Of a DNA stretch of 64,000 bases, positions 48,184 through 57,411 are shown one piece after another; the first letter of the stretch is position 1; each line of letters starts with the position of its first letter. Source of the stretch: Nocardioides houyundeii (lineage in GTDB: Bacteria; Actinomycetota; Actinomycetes; Propionibacteriales; Nocardioidaceae); contig NZ_CP025581.1 of assembly GCF_002865585.1 (NCBI RefSeq), positions 3,720,001 to 3,784,000 on the forward strand, written 5' to 3'. A model generated the notes under the pieces. It did not search any database. It was not told where the DNA came from and was given only the letters and a program-made list of their open reading frames with translations. The position numbers and the translations under genes are program-made.

Positions 48184-51018
48184 TCAGCGTCGGACCCAGA
48201 TCTTGCGCACCACAGCGGGCTTGACTCCCGCACCGCGGATCTTCAGCTTCATCCGCTTGGTCCGTCGGACGTCGGGCGTGGCCACCTTGAGCTTGACCAC
48301 GCCGCTCTTCCAGACCTTCTTGGTGATCCGCTTGCCGTTGAAGACCACGGTGACCTTCTTGCCCGGCTTGGCGCCCCGCAGGGTGATGCGGAGCTTCTTC
48401 CCGCCCTTGACCTTCTTGGGCGTCCACACCTTGACCTTGGCGTGACCCGGGACCGGCGTGGGGACCACGGTCGGCGTACCGGGCGTCGGCGTCGGCGTAC
48501 CGGGCGTGGGGGTCGGCGTACCCGGGGTGGGCGTCGGCGTGCCTGCGCCGGTCTTCACCTTCAGGGCCGGAGCCGTGTCCGGGGCGACGTGGCCGTCGAC
48601 CAGCTGCTCCATCGCGTAGGCGTAGCCGACGATCTCCGCGTCGTCCCAGGCGCGGCCCATGAACTGCAGGCTCACCGGATCGCCGTTGGCGTCGGTGCCG
48701 ACGGGGAACGCCACGGTCGGCACCCCCGAGGAGCCGGACGGGGTGTCCCGGCGGCCGAAGCTCGACCGGTTGCCGCCGCCGTCGTTGAGCGAGATCTCCG
48801 AGAGCAGTGCCGGGTAGACCACCGCGTCCAGGTTGTTGGCGTCCATCCAGGCGTCGATGTTCTCCTGGTAGTCCGTGCGGTACTTCCGCCAGGCCGTCTC
48901 CTCCGCGGGGGTCATCCGGACCGTGGAGGCGCAGTACGACGGGTCGTAGGTCGTGTACGGCAGCTTCAGCTGGGAGCAGACGACCTCGGCGGGCGAGGAC
49001 ATGCCGAGCTCGGGGTGGGACTCCAGGTAGCGGGCCCAGCCCTCCCAGTTGACGTTGACGTTGGGCCGGGTCGGGGCGACGGGGCTGTCGGCGACCTCCA
49101 CGAGGGTGGCGCCCGCCGCCTGGACCTGCGTCCGCGCCGCTACCGAGGCGTCGACGACGGCCGTGGTGCCGTACGGGTCGGTCCAGGTGCTGGGGATGTA
49201 GCCGATGCGCTTGCCGCGCAGGGCGTCGGCGTCCAGCACGCTCTGCCAGTCCGCGGGCCGGTGCGCGTCAGCCTCCGCCGTCTCGGGGTTGAGCGGGTCG
49301 GTGCCCGAGACCACGTTGAGGATGTCGGCCAGGTCGGAGACCGAGCGCGTCATCGCACCGGCGTAGTCCTGGAGCCAGGACAGCGGCATGACGCCGCGGT
49401 CGGACTGCATGCCGTCGGTGCCGCGCAGGGTGACCAGGCTGGCCGCGGCGGCCGGGGCGTAGAGCGAGTCGCCGGTCTGGGACCCCAGCGCCGCAGCGGT
49501 GAGGCTGGTGGCGGTGGCCACGGCGGAGCCGCCCGAGGAGGCGAGCGCCGACCGGGACGGGTCGAAGGCGTTCCAGACGGTGCCGAAGGCGTTGTCGGAG
49601 TAGGAGCCGGAGGTGGCGTACTCCTCCATGGCGGCCTTGCCGATGATGATGGCGCCGGCCTCTCGCAGCTTGGCGATCTGGTAGGCGTCCTGGGCCGGGT
49701 AGAAGTCCTTGAACGTGAGCGAGCCGTTCGTGGTCGGCATGTCCGCGGTGTCGTAGAGGTCCTTGGCGGCGATCGGGATCCCGAGCAGCGCACCGGTGCG
49801 ACCCGCTGCGCGGGCGGCGTCCGCCTCGGCGGCGCGCACGAGCGCGTCGCTGGCCACGGCGTTGAACGCGTTGAAGGCGAACGGCCCCTCGTCGTACGCC
49901 GCGATCCGGTCCAGGTAGGCCCTCGTGATCTCCACCGACGTGGTCACCCCGGCGGTCATGTCGGCCTGGAGCTCGGCGATCGTCTTGTCCACCACGTCGT
50001 AGCCGACCGAGGTCACCTGCTCCGGCTCCACGGCCGGGGCCGGCTGCGGGACGGTGGCAGCGCCGGTCGCCCCGGGCACGTCGAAGTTGACGATGGAGGA
50101 GACCTCCAGGGCGCTGAGCCCGGCGAGGTCGGGGTTCGCGGCGAGCTCGGCGGCCTGGGCCGCCACTGCCGCCCGCTCGCTCGCCGCGGTGGCCGCGGTG
50201 ACCCGGCTGCCCACCACGACGTAGCGCAGCAGGGACGCGCTCTTGCCGGGCGCCAGGGTGAGCCGGTTGACGTACGCCGGGTAGTTCCGGTCGTGACCCA
50301 CCGCGGAGTAGCCCTGGGTGAAGGTGTCCCGGAGCCAGTTGCCGCTGCGGTCGAAGGACCCCGCCACGGTGCCGGTCGGGCCCTGCCAGGTGCTGCCGCC
50401 GCTGCCGGACTCCGAGACCGTCCAGACGTCGGAGGCGTCGAGCGCGGCGTCGCCGGAGGAGCTGGCGACCACGGAGCTGGCGTTGGTGCCGCTGGTGCCG
50501 TAGCCCGTCTGGCCGCCGAAGGCCACCTCGACGGTGACGGGGGCGTCGGTGCTGTTGGTCAACGTGTCGAGCCAGCGGCCGTAGCCGTCGGGCCGCGACA
50601 CGTCGACCTTGCGGGTCATCCGGATGCCGGAGAGGTCCACGGACTTGGTGGACTCGAAACGACCGGTCTCCTGCTCGGTGAGACCGAAGCCGCGCATCAG
50701 CGCACCGTCGAAGCGGTGCGGCGCCGGGGTGTCGACGTGCACCCGGATGCCCCCGTAGCCGTTGAGCATGGTGGAGTACGGCGCCTGCACGCCGGTCCCC
50801 TCCTGCGTGGCCCGGATGGATCCGGTGTCGGCGCCCGGTGCCGCGGCGTCCTGGATGCCCCAGGCGGTGCCGGCCGCGTCGGTGACGTAGGTGAAGGCGT
50901 TCGCGCCGACGGGGATGGCGAGGGAGACGGCGGCCAGCGAGACCGACAGCCCGGCGGCGGCCAGCAGGGGCCGGCGCCGGTGGGAGGACCCGCGGGCCCG
51001 GTGAGTGGTGAAGGACAT
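48184..51018 (-). CDS. Large secreted amidase
   Basis: 944 residues from the ATG at 51018 (GAGG upstream). A signal peptide (RRRPLLAAAGLSVSLAAVSLA) leads to an N-terminal beta-rich domain of some 250 residues, then an amidase-signature domain with the Lys of IPIAAKDLYDTADMP, the Ser of ALASSGGSAVATATSL and the nucleophile Ser in AALGSQTGDSLYAPAA. A T-P repeat linker (TPTPTPG three times) and a Lys-rich C-terminal domain (KKVKGGKKLRITLRGAKPGKK) follow. The nucleophile motif differs from the usual GSDTGGS, so altered activity is possible. It would act outside the cell on an amide; the polybasic end could bind the wall. Confidence 0.86.
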   Translation of the reverse strand: MSFTTHRARGSSHRRRPLLAAAGLSVSLAAVSLAIPVGANAFTYVTDAAGTAWGIQDAAAPGADTGSIRATQEGTGVQAPYSTMLNGYGGIRVHVDTPAPHRFDGALMRGFGLTEQETGRFESTKSVDLSGIRMTRKVDVSRPDGYGRWLDTLTNSTDAPVTVEVAFGGQTGYGTSGTNASSVVASSSGDAALDASDVWTVSESGSGGSTWQGPTGTVAGSFDRSGNWLRDTFTQGYSAVGHDRNYPAYVNRLTLAPGKSASLLRYVVVGSRVTAATAASERAAVAAQAAELAANPDLAGLSALEVSSIVNFDVPGATGAATVPQPAPAVEPEQVTSVGYDVVDKTIAELQADMTAGVTTSVEITRAYLDRIAAYDEGPFAFNAFNAVASDALVRAAEADAARAAGRTGALLGIPIAAKDLYDTADMPTTNGSLTFKDFYPAQDAYQIAKLREAGAIIIGKAAMEEYATSGSYSDNAFGTVWNAFDPSRSALASSGGSAVATATSLTAAALGSQTGDSLYAPAAAASLVTLRGTDGMQSDRGVMPLSWLQDYAGAMTRSVSDLADILNVVSGTDPLNPETAEADAHRPADWQSVLDADALRGKRIGYIPSTWTDPYGTTAVVDASVAARTQVQAAGATLVEVADSPVAPTRPNVNVNWEGWARYLESHPELGMSSPAEVVCSQLKLPYTTYDPSYCASTVRMTPAEETAWRKYRTDYQENIDAWMDANNLDAVVYPALLSEISLNDGGGNRSSFGRRDTPSGSSGVPTVAFPVGTDANGDPVSLQFMGRAWDDAEIVGYAYAMEQLVDGHVAPDTAPALKVKTGAGTPTPTPGTPTPTPGTPTPTPGTPTVVPTPVPGHAKVKVWTPKKVKGGKKLRITLRGAKPGKKVTVVFNGKRITKKVWKSGVVKLKVATPDVRRTKRMKLKIRGAGVKPAVVRKIWVRR

Positions 51019-51164
51019 GGAAGTACCTCGGTTCAGGAGAGCCCCCTTGGTCACGGGGGATGACACCCACCTCACCTGCCACAGATTTCACCGGGTTGCC
51101 GTGGTGTTGCCCGCGTGTTAATTCAGCGGTCGCCTTCGTCGGTGGCGGCCCAGCATCCCTAGGC

Positions 51165-51995
51165 TCAGCGCTCCAGGGGGCGATCGGGGTCCGCGGTCCA
51201 GGCGTTCATCGACCCGTCGTACACCGCGACGTCGTCCCGGCCGACCTCGGCCAGCGCGAGCGCCGCCGCCGTGGCCGCGATGCCGCCGCCGCAGTAGGTC
51301 ACCGGGCGGCGGCCCGGGTCCAGGGCACCGACGGCCGCGAACAGCTCCCGCAGCTCCTGGACCGGACGCAGCCGACCGTCCGCCCCGACGAGCTCGCCGA
51401 ACGGGACGTTCACGCTCCCGGGGATGTGCCCACGCGCGAAGTCCTCGCGACCCAGTGCGTTGATCAGCAGCACGCTCGGGTCCTCGACCGCGGCCTCCAC
51501 CTCGGCAGTGGACCGGATCCGCTCCGGGCGCCGGCGCGCGGTCAACGTGGCGGGCGGGTAGGTCTGCACACCGGTGGCGGTCTCCAGCCCCGCGGCCTGC
51601 CAGGCGGCGAGCCCGCCATCGAGGACGGAGGCACGGTCGAAGCCCTCCAGTCCGAGCTGCCACCACAGGCGGGTGGCCCAGATGCCGTTCTCGGAGTCGT
51701 AGACCACGACGTGATGCTCGTCGCCGACCCCGGCCTCGCCGAGCAGCCGGGCGAACCGCGCGGAGTCGACCGCGGCGAACGGCGCCTCTCCATCGGGGTC
51801 GCTGAGACCGGTCAGCAGGTCGACGAAGGCGGCGCCCGGGAGGTGCTGCTCCTCATAGCTGGCGCGGCCCGAGGTCACGTACGCCCCGGTCTCGTCGAAA
51901 CGCAGGTGCACCGTGGCGTCCAGGATCCGGAGCAACGGGTCGTCCTGGTGGTCCAGGAGCCACTCGACACTGACCTGACGCGGGATCTCGACCAT
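51165..51995 (-). CDS. Two-domain sulfurtransferase (rhodanese)
   Basis: 276 residues from the ATG at 51995. An N-terminal rhodanese domain, LLDHQDDPLLRILDATVHLRF and HHVVVYDSENGIWATRLWWQLG, without a Cys, is followed by a C-terminal catalytic domain with PVTYCGGGIAATAAALAL, the active-site Cys and loop. This is the normal layout of 3-mercaptopyruvate or thiosulfate sulfurtransferase; CGGGI rather than CRKG or CGSG leaves the donor open. Cytoplasmic; alone and divergent from the amidotransferase gene. A short fragment of a related gene is seen at 46588-46671. Confidence 0.92.
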   Translation of the reverse strand: MVEIPRQVSVEWLLDHQDDPLLRILDATVHLRFDETGAYVTSGRASYEEQHLPGAAFVDLLTGLSDPDGEAPFAAVDSARFARLLGEAGVGDEHHVVVYDSENGIWATRLWWQLGLEGFDRASVLDGGLAAWQAAGLETATGVQTYPPATLTARRRPERIRSTAEVEAAVEDPSVLLINALGREDFARGHIPGSVNVPFGELVGADGRLRPVQELRELFAAVGALDPGRRPVTYCGGGIAATAAALALAEVGRDDVAVYDGSMNAWTADPDRPLER

Positions 51996-52106
51996 GTCCC
52001 GACCGTACAGCCGCAGCGGTGCCGGCCAGCGACGTGCCGACCCGGCCCACGACGCCCTGGGCATCGTCTGGGCGGACACCTATCCTGAGCAGGAGAGGAG
52101 GCAGCC

Positions 52107-52938
52107 ATGTGTCGCTGGCTCGCGTACTCGGGCTCGCCGATCCTTCTCGAGGACCTCCTCTTCAAGCCCGACAACTCCCTGGTGGTGCAGAGCAAGCACT
52201 CACGGCTGGGGGCGGAGTCGGTGAACGGCGACGGCTTCGGCATCGGCTGGTACGGCGCCCGGGGCACCCCCGGGCGCTACCGCAGCACCGAGCCGGCCTG
52301 GAACGACCTCAACCTGCGAGAGCTCTCCGCCCAGGTGCTTTCCGACCGGATCTTCGCCCACGTCCGCGCCACCACGGGGTCTCCGGTGCAGCAGACGAAC
52401 TGCCACCCCTTCCGCCACGGTCGCTGGCTGTGGATGCACAACCGGGGGGATCGCGGAGTTCCCGGCGGTCAAGCGCGACCTGAGCATGGCGGTCGACCCG
52501 GCGCTCTTCCCGCTGGTCCAGGGCTCGACGGACTCGGAGTACTTCTTCTACCTCGCCCTCACCTACGGGCTGGAGTACGACCCGCTCACCGCGGTGGCGC
52601 GCGCCGTGGGGCTGATCGAGGAGACGGGACAGCGCCACGGTGTCGCGTCCCCGCTCCAGATGACGGTGGCCACGACCGACGGTGAGTCCACCTGGGCCTT
52701 CCGCTACTCCAGCGTGGGTGACTCGCGGACGTTGTTCCACAACACCGAGATCGCCACCCTGAAGGCGCAGCACCCCGACCACCCGGTCCTGCACGACCTG
52801 TCCGAGGACACCATGGTCGTGGTCTCCGAACCCTTCGGAGACCTGGCCGGCGCCTGGCGCGAGATCCCGGAGTCCACCTGCCTGGTGGTCCGCGGCGGAC
52901 GCGCAGAGGAGAGTGCGTTCCGCCCGATCTCCCCGTGA
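52107..52938 (+). pseudogene. Class II glutamine amidotransferase, frameshifted near 52446
   Basis: The start MCRWLAYSGSPILLEDLLF carries the N-terminal Cys nucleophile of an Ntn-type amidotransferase, with NGDGFGIGWYGARGTPGRYR and HVRATTGSPVQQTNCHPF next. After WLWMHN the reading should continue GIAEFPAVKRDLSMAVDPA, but the six Gs at 52444-52449 shift it; removing one G joins it to LFPLVQGSTDSEYFFYLALT and the rest to 52938. The product would hydrolyse glutamine or a related gamma-glutamyl amide. As given the gene is broken by a one-base insertion. Confidence 0.82.
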
Positions 52939-53006
52939 CGCAACCCTGTCCACGAGGCGCCTCTCCGCCTAGCATGCTGCCGACCAGTCACCCGGGGGAA
53001 CGGACC

Positions 53007-53627
53007 ATGGACATGCGCAGGACCAGAAGCACCGCCGTACTTGCAGCCCTCTCTGTCGTGCTGAGCGCCGGCAGCGTCGTCGCCGCCTCCTCCGCCTCGG
53101 CAGATCCGACCGCGCTCTACCCGCTGACCGCCGGCAGCCTGGGCAACTACAGCTATGACGTGCAGATCGGCCCCGGCGTGGGCTACGACAACGGCCCCGC
53201 CCTGTGCACCCGGGTGGTGATGACGCACGTGACCCGGCCCGAGGCGGACCCGATCGAGTCCTGCCGTGACATGACCTCCGACAAGCTGGTCGGCGATCGG
53301 CGCGTGCTCAAGATCGAGGGCCACTTCAGTGCCGTGGGCACGGACCCGATCTTCGGGGTCGACATGTACGGGACCACCCCGAAGGCGCAGCGCCTGCGGA
53401 TCAAGGTCTCCGGACGCAAGGTCGTGACCCTCAAGCGGTCCAGCAGCAAGATCCTGCGGATCGACGGCGAGCGGGTCCGCTTCTTCTACGTCGCGACGGT
53501 CCAGGCGGACCCGCGCAAGGCGGACTCGGTCAAGGCCCAGCTGAAGAAGTGCCGCAAGGTGAAGGGGAAGAGCAGGAAGAAGTGCTCTTGGAAGACGGTC
53601 GCGGACCAGGACTACTTCCTACTTTGA
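53007..53627 (+). CDS. Secreted hypothetical protein
   Basis: 206 residues from the ATG at 53007 with GGGGGAA upstream. Signal peptide: RSTAVLAALSVVLSAGSVVA, cleaved probably after SASA. The mature part has three or four Cys (ALCTRVVMTHV, IESCRDMTSDK, LKKCRKVKGKSRKKCSW), a beta-rich core and a very basic end. I do not recognise a family. It lies after the amidotransferase and before an inverted repeat. Confidence 0.75.
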   Translation: MDMRRTRSTAVLAALSVVLSAGSVVAASSASADPTALYPLTAGSLGNYSYDVQIGPGVGYDNGPALCTRVVMTHVTRPEADPIESCRDMTSDKLVGDRRVLKIEGHFSAVGTDPIFGVDMYGTTPKAQRLRIKVSGRKVVTLKRSSSKILRIDGERVRFFYVATVQADPRKADSVKAQLKKCRKVKGKSRKKCSWKTVADQDYFLL

Positions 53628-53667
53628 GCCAGCACCGCGCGTCCCGGCACACCCTGGTAGGAAATAG

Positions 53668-53705
53668 CAGACGCTGCAGGCGTCTCGGGTCACCTGCAGC
53701 GTCTG
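53668..53705. terminator. Inverted repeat between convergent genes
   Basis: CAGACGCTGCAGG (53668-53680) pairs perfectly with CCTGCAGCGTCTG (53693-53705) across 12 bases, between the secreted-protein gene (+) and the membrane-protein gene (-). It may serve as a bidirectional terminator although no T tract is seen. Confidence 0.5.
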
Positions 53706-53793
53706 GCAGAGATTCTGTCGTGCCTCACCGAGTCGTGTCCCGGAGTTCGAAGAATCTCCTCGACAGGAATCTCCCGGTTACGGCGTCCGGGGG

Positions 53794-54231
53794 CTAGCGC
53801 CGGCGGAGCAGTGACCACCACAGCGGCGCCGAGACCAGCGCGAGGATCGCAGAGCCAGCCGCCCACTCGTCCGCCACCGGGTGTGGCGGTCCCGAGGGCA
53901 TGATCAGCTGCAGCACCCCGAGGGCACTGCCGATGAGCAGCAACGTCACCCAGGTCCCGAAGGCCAGCACGGGGGCGCCCAACAGCGGCAGGAGCGCCAC
54001 GGTCGACGGGTCGCGGACCGGCGGGGCGTCGGCCTTGCCGCTCATCCCCAGCCCCTGACTCCGTAGCAGCGCCCACACCACCAGCGCTGGCGGAACCAGC
54101 GAGAGCACCAGCAGCGGCGAGCCGGCCGGAAGCAGGAACAACGAGCCCAGCCAGACGCCGAAGACGACCGGCAGCGAGAGGGCGACGACCAGGATGCGCG
54201 GGGCGCTGGTGGCGAGCGAGGTCCGGAGCAT
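53794..54231 (-). CDS. Small membrane protein
   Basis: 145 residues from the ATG at 54231 (a reading to 54303 is longer without a site). Four hydrophobic helices: RILVVALSLPVVFGVWLGSLFLL, LLVLSLVPPALVVWALL, LLGAPVLAFGTWVTLLLIGSALG and WAAGSAILALVSAPLWW. No cofactor motif and no recognised family. Follows the MOSC-domain gene on the same strand, with a gap of 78 bp. Confidence 0.6.
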   Translation of the reverse strand: MLRTSLATSAPRILVVALSLPVVFGVWLGSLFLLPAGSPLLVLSLVPPALVVWALLRSQGLGMSGKADAPPVRDPSTVALLPLLGAPVLAFGTWVTLLLIGSALGVLQLIMPSGPPHPVADEWAAGSAILALVSAPLWWSLLRRR

Positions 54232-54309
54232 GACGGCATCCTGCCCCGGACCGACCCCGGACGCCTGAGCATTCAGGCTTATCCTCGGCGCCCACCTGGG
54301 CACACCTGG

Positions 54310-54882
54310 TCAGACCGGAATCAGTGGCGTGCCGGGGCCCTCGGGCAGGGTGACCGTGATCGGCTGCCCCGGCACCACCTCCCCACCGCGCTCCACCACG
54401 GCCATCACCCCGGCCTTCCGGATCACCGAGGCGCTCTCGGCCCGGGGCGAGGCTGTCGGCGTACCGTCCGGGCGGGCGAGCACCACCTTGAGCAGCCCGG
54501 GCCGGAACCTGTCGATCTGCACGCACGGGTTGCGCAGCCCCGTCAGGCGTACGACGGGCCCGCCGAGGTCGAGCAGCGTCTCGGTCGGCAGCCCGAGCAG
54601 GTCGAGGTCGGCGGTGAGCACGTTCTCGCCCAGGTCGCCCGGGCCCAGCTCGTAGCCCAGCACGCGGGCGTCGTCGAAGAGCTCGGCGTGGATCAGGTGG
54701 ACCTGGCGCAGGTTGAGCTGGTTGGGGTCGCGGCGCACCCGCGAGCGGTGCTGGACCAGGGTGCCGGCGTGCGCGTCACCGAGCACCCCGAGCCCAGCGA
54801 CCAGGGTGATCGACTCGGCCGGCACCTTGCTGAAGCGGTGGGTCTCGTCGCGGCTCACAGCCACGACACGGGGTGGGGGCAT
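54310..54882 (-). CDS. MOSC-domain protein
   Basis: 190 residues. The MOSC domain is seen in VAGLGVLGDAHAGTLVQHRSRV, LGPGDLGENVLTADLDLLGLPTE, VRLTGLRNPCVQIDRFRPGL with the conserved Cys, and VMAVVERGGEVVPGQPITV. In other MOSC proteins the Cys holds a molybdopterin or transfers sulfur, and some detoxify N-hydroxylated bases. This is a free-standing short form. Start MPPPRVVAVSRD at 54882. Confidence 0.92.
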   Translation of the reverse strand: MPPPRVVAVSRDETHRFSKVPAESITLVAGLGVLGDAHAGTLVQHRSRVRRDPNQLNLRQVHLIHAELFDDARVLGYELGPGDLGENVLTADLDLLGLPTETLLDLGGPVVRLTGLRNPCVQIDRFRPGLLKVVLARPDGTPTASPRAESASVIRKAGVMAVVERGGEVVPGQPITVTLPEGPGTPLIPV

Positions 54883-54913
54883 GACGACATCCTGGCACCG
54901 CTGGCCCTCAGCA

Positions 54914-55639
54914 TCACTCCGCCGCGGGCGACGCGGAGCGCCGCACCTCTCTCCACTTGCCGGCTGCGAGGGAGCCCCACAGCAGGGTCAGGATCCAGCC
55001 GTTCCAGCTGCCGTCGGGAGGGAGGGCCATGATGACGGCGGGCAGGGTCATAGCTGAATAGCCCCACGCCTGTCGACGGGTTCGGTTGCGCTTGTCCACC
55101 GGGAACTGCGCGGCGTAGTCCTCGGGGCGCCCGAACTCCTCCTGCAGCGGGGAACCCGCTTCCACCGCGTGCCCCTGCGCCTCGGCCACGATGGTGCGCA
55201 CCCGCTGCTCTGGCATCTCCGCGCGCAGGCGCAGCACGCCGGCCAGCACCCCGAGCCACTCGTCGTCGTCCCGCGGAGTGCGCCAGGTGGGGAGCTTCTT
55301 CTCGGGGAGCAGGGTGTCGAGGACCTTGCCCGCCAGTGCACAGGCCGGCACCAGCAAGCCGAGGTGCCACGCGCCGGCTTGAGGGCCGCGGTAGCCGATG
55401 CACCAGATCACCGGGCTCGCCATGATGAAGGCCCCGCCGACCACAACGGCGGCAGTGGCCGCGATGGCGACGCCGAGCGGACGCCGAGACAGGGTCTTCT
55501 CCCAGACAGTGTGGGCAGTCGCCGGAAGCAGCCCCAACCCGACCGGGAATGCGAGAAGTTCGAGCCGGTACTCCATCTCCCAACCCTCCGTGACCAGGAG
55601 CAGGACGAGGAAGACCGCCGCCGTAAAGCCGAGGCCCAC
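54914..55639 (-). CDS. Membrane protein of unknown function
   Basis: 241 residues from a GTG at 55639 (a GTG at 55705 would overlap the upstream gene; neither has a strong site). Membrane helices: GLGFTAAVFLVLLLVTEGW, LELLAFPVGLGLLPATAHTVW, VAIAATAAVVVGGAFIMASPVIWCIGY and LGLLVPACALAGKVLDTLL, then a cytoplasmic part (LGVLAGVLRLRAEMPEQRVRTIVAEAQGH) and two more helices near the end. It is downstream of the ATP-grasp gene, gap 17 bp, possibly the last gene of that operon. Unrecognised. Confidence 0.6.
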   Translation of the reverse strand: MGLGFTAAVFLVLLLVTEGWEMEYRLELLAFPVGLGLLPATAHTVWEKTLSRRPLGVAIAATAAVVVGGAFIMASPVIWCIGYRGPQAGAWHLGLLVPACALAGKVLDTLLPEKKLPTWRTPRDDDEWLGVLAGVLRLRAEMPEQRVRTIVAEAQGHAVEAGSPLQEEFGRPEDYAAQFPVDKRNRTRRQAWGYSAMTLPAVIMALPPDGSWNGWILTLLWGSLAAGKWREVRRSASPAAE

Positions 55640-55656
55640 CTGAGCGCTCGTCCGCC

Positions 55657-56925
55657 CTAGCGGTTCGGCGTCGGGGCGCTCGGTCCGACTCGCTCGGCCA
55701 GCCACGCCTGGCGCTGCGCGTCGTCCGGGGAGAGGGCGTCGGAGATGACGTGCGGGCAGACCCGGCCGTAGTAGTCGGTGATCGGACCGTCGGACTCGCG
55801 CACCAGCATCCCCGCGGCCTCGCCGTCGATCACCCACGAGCCGATCACCACGTAGTTGCCGTCGAAGACCGGCACGTCGGTGAAGGCCTGGTAGACGAAC
55901 CCCTCCGCGCCGTAGGACCCCGGCATCTCGATGTCCTCCAGGGCATCGGCGAGGTGGATGCGGATGTTGTCACCCTCCCGGCCGTGCAGCGGCTTGGCGA
56001 CCCAGTTCTCGAGGTCGCCGGGGTCGTCGAAGTAGGCGGGGAGCAGCAGCCGGTGGCCCGGGTTGCGCTCCCACAGCACCGGGAGGAGCGCCTTGGTCGA
56101 CAGCATCGCCTTCCAGGCGGGCTCGAACCAGTTGACCGGACGCGCCTCGCGCTCCTCGACGACGTGCCGCCCGAACGGCTCGGCGAGCATCTGCTCCCAG
56201 GCGTAGAGCTTGAAGGCGTTGCGGACGCGGTAGTCGTTGGCGTCGCGGAACTCGTGGGCGTCCGGGTTCCACCCGACCTCCGCCATCGGGTGGGCGAGGG
56301 TGGCGAACCCGGCCTGGACGGCGGTGTCCATCAGGTAGTGGGCGGTCATCTCCATCTCGCCGTCGTCGTAGCTGTCGCCCTCGCCGAGGTCGTAGAAGAA
56401 GTGCAGCTCGTCGCCATCGGTGGCGCCGGAGGTGCGCAGCCGCTGCCAGCCGGCGACCAGCCGCTCGTGGACGCTGTTCCACTGGTCGAGCTCGGGCATC
56501 AGGTCCTCGAGCCAGCGCCACTGGGCGACCCCGGTCTCCACCAGCCCGGTGGGGGTGTCGCCGTTGATCTCCAGCATCTTGATGGAGGCGTCGGCGCCGT
56601 AGACGAGGTCGAATCGCGAGTAGAGCGAGGGGTCCTGCCGGGCGATGGAGCGGCGTACGACGTCCATCGTGCCCGGCGGCAGCCCGAGACGCTGGTCGGA
56701 CATCGTCGCAGCCATGTGCCCGGCGGCGTCGACGCACATCGCCCACAGCTCCTCGGTGGCGGCCTCCAGGGCGTCGACCTCGTCGCCGGTCACCTCATAC
56801 CAGGCGGACTCGTTCCAGTAGGGCCGCGAGGTGCCGTCGGGCAGCTCGGTGACCGGGAAGACGAGGCCCTGCTCGGTGACGATCCGCTCCCAGTCGGGGC
56901 GCGGCTTGATCGCGTGACGCCACAT
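55657..56925 (-). CDS. Glutathionylspermidine-synthase-like ATP-grasp protein
   Basis: 422 residues from the ATG at 56925 (overlapping the DUF350 stop). The family core is visible: MWRHAIKPRPDWERIVTEQG, PYWNESAWYEVTGDEVDALE, SRFDLVYGADASIKMLEINGDTPTGLVETGVAQWRW, EPAWKAMLSTKALLPVLWERNPGH, NWVAKPLHGREGDNIRI and SWVIDGEAAGMLVRESDGPITD. It matches the C-terminal synthetase half (YjfC/GspS type), with no amidase half. This ATP-grasp family joins a carboxylate to an amine or polyamine; the substrate here is unknown. It sits in an operon with DUF350, a lipoprotein and an APC permease. Confidence 0.92.
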   Translation of the reverse strand: MWRHAIKPRPDWERIVTEQGLVFPVTELPDGTSRPYWNESAWYEVTGDEVDALEAATEELWAMCVDAAGHMAATMSDQRLGLPPGTMDVVRRSIARQDPSLYSRFDLVYGADASIKMLEINGDTPTGLVETGVAQWRWLEDLMPELDQWNSVHERLVAGWQRLRTSGATDGDELHFFYDLGEGDSYDDGEMEMTAHYLMDTAVQAGFATLAHPMAEVGWNPDAHEFRDANDYRVRNAFKLYAWEQMLAEPFGRHVVEEREARPVNWFEPAWKAMLSTKALLPVLWERNPGHRLLLPAYFDDPGDLENWVAKPLHGREGDNIRIHLADALEDIEMPGSYGAEGFVYQAFTDVPVFDGNYVVIGSWVIDGEAAGMLVRESDGPITDYYGRVCPHVISDALSPDDAQRQAWLAERVGPSAPTPNR

Positions 56926-57383
56926 CAGGCGATGCTGGCGCAGACGATGGCCGCCACCGAGAGCGCCGAGGCGGCGGCCAACCAGGCCAGCGGCCGGACC
57001 GGGCCCGGCTCCGTGACGATCTGGCGCAGGTTGCCCGGCGTCACCGCGTCGATGGCGAAGAGCATGGCGGCGTTGAGCGCGACGCCGAGGACGGCGAACG
57101 AGACCGTCCAGGCCAACGGCCATCCCAGGTCGGTCGCGCCGTTGGTCCAGATCGCGGTGAAGAGCACCAGGGCGTTGGAGACCATCCACGACGAGGCGAC
57201 CAGGCCCGCGGAGCGGGACTGGAGGTGGACCGAGGCCTTCCCGGACTCGTCGGTGCCGTGCAGGTGGCTGCCCAGGTGGCCGGGGGTCACCAGGTCGAGG
57301 ACGTAGTAGGCGGCGATCAGGATCACCCCCGACACCAGCGCGTAGACGACGGCGTGGAAGACGGCGTTCAGCAGGTCGGTCAC
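56925..57383 (-). CDS. DUF350 membrane protein
   Basis: 152 residues from a GTG with AGGAG upstream. Four helices: ALVSGVILIAAYYVLDLVTPG, AGLVASSWMVSNALVLFTAIW, AWTVSFAVLGVALNAAMLFAIDAVTPG and LAWLAAASALSVAAIVCASIA. The repeated AxxVLDLVTPGxL motif and its copy AIDAVTPGNL mark DUF350 (YjfL type). It is known to occur next to YjfC-type ATP-grasp genes in many bacteria. The stop overlaps the ATP-grasp start by one base. Confidence 0.92.
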   Translation of the reverse strand: MTDLLNAVFHAVVYALVSGVILIAAYYVLDLVTPGHLGSHLHGTDESGKASVHLQSRSAGLVASSWMVSNALVLFTAIWTNGATDLGWPLAWTVSFAVLGVALNAAMLFAIDAVTPGNLRQIVTEPGPVRPLAWLAAASALSVAAIVCASIA

Positions 57384-57411
57384 GGGTTCTCCTGGTCGGG
57401 GGTGGGGCAGG

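Noticed and set aside
48106..51063. A 985-codon open frame on the plus strand over the amidase
   Set aside because: Shadow of the amidase; composition is Arg/Gly/Val/His-rich and no family motif is seen, whereas the opposite strand has signal peptide and catalytic motifs.
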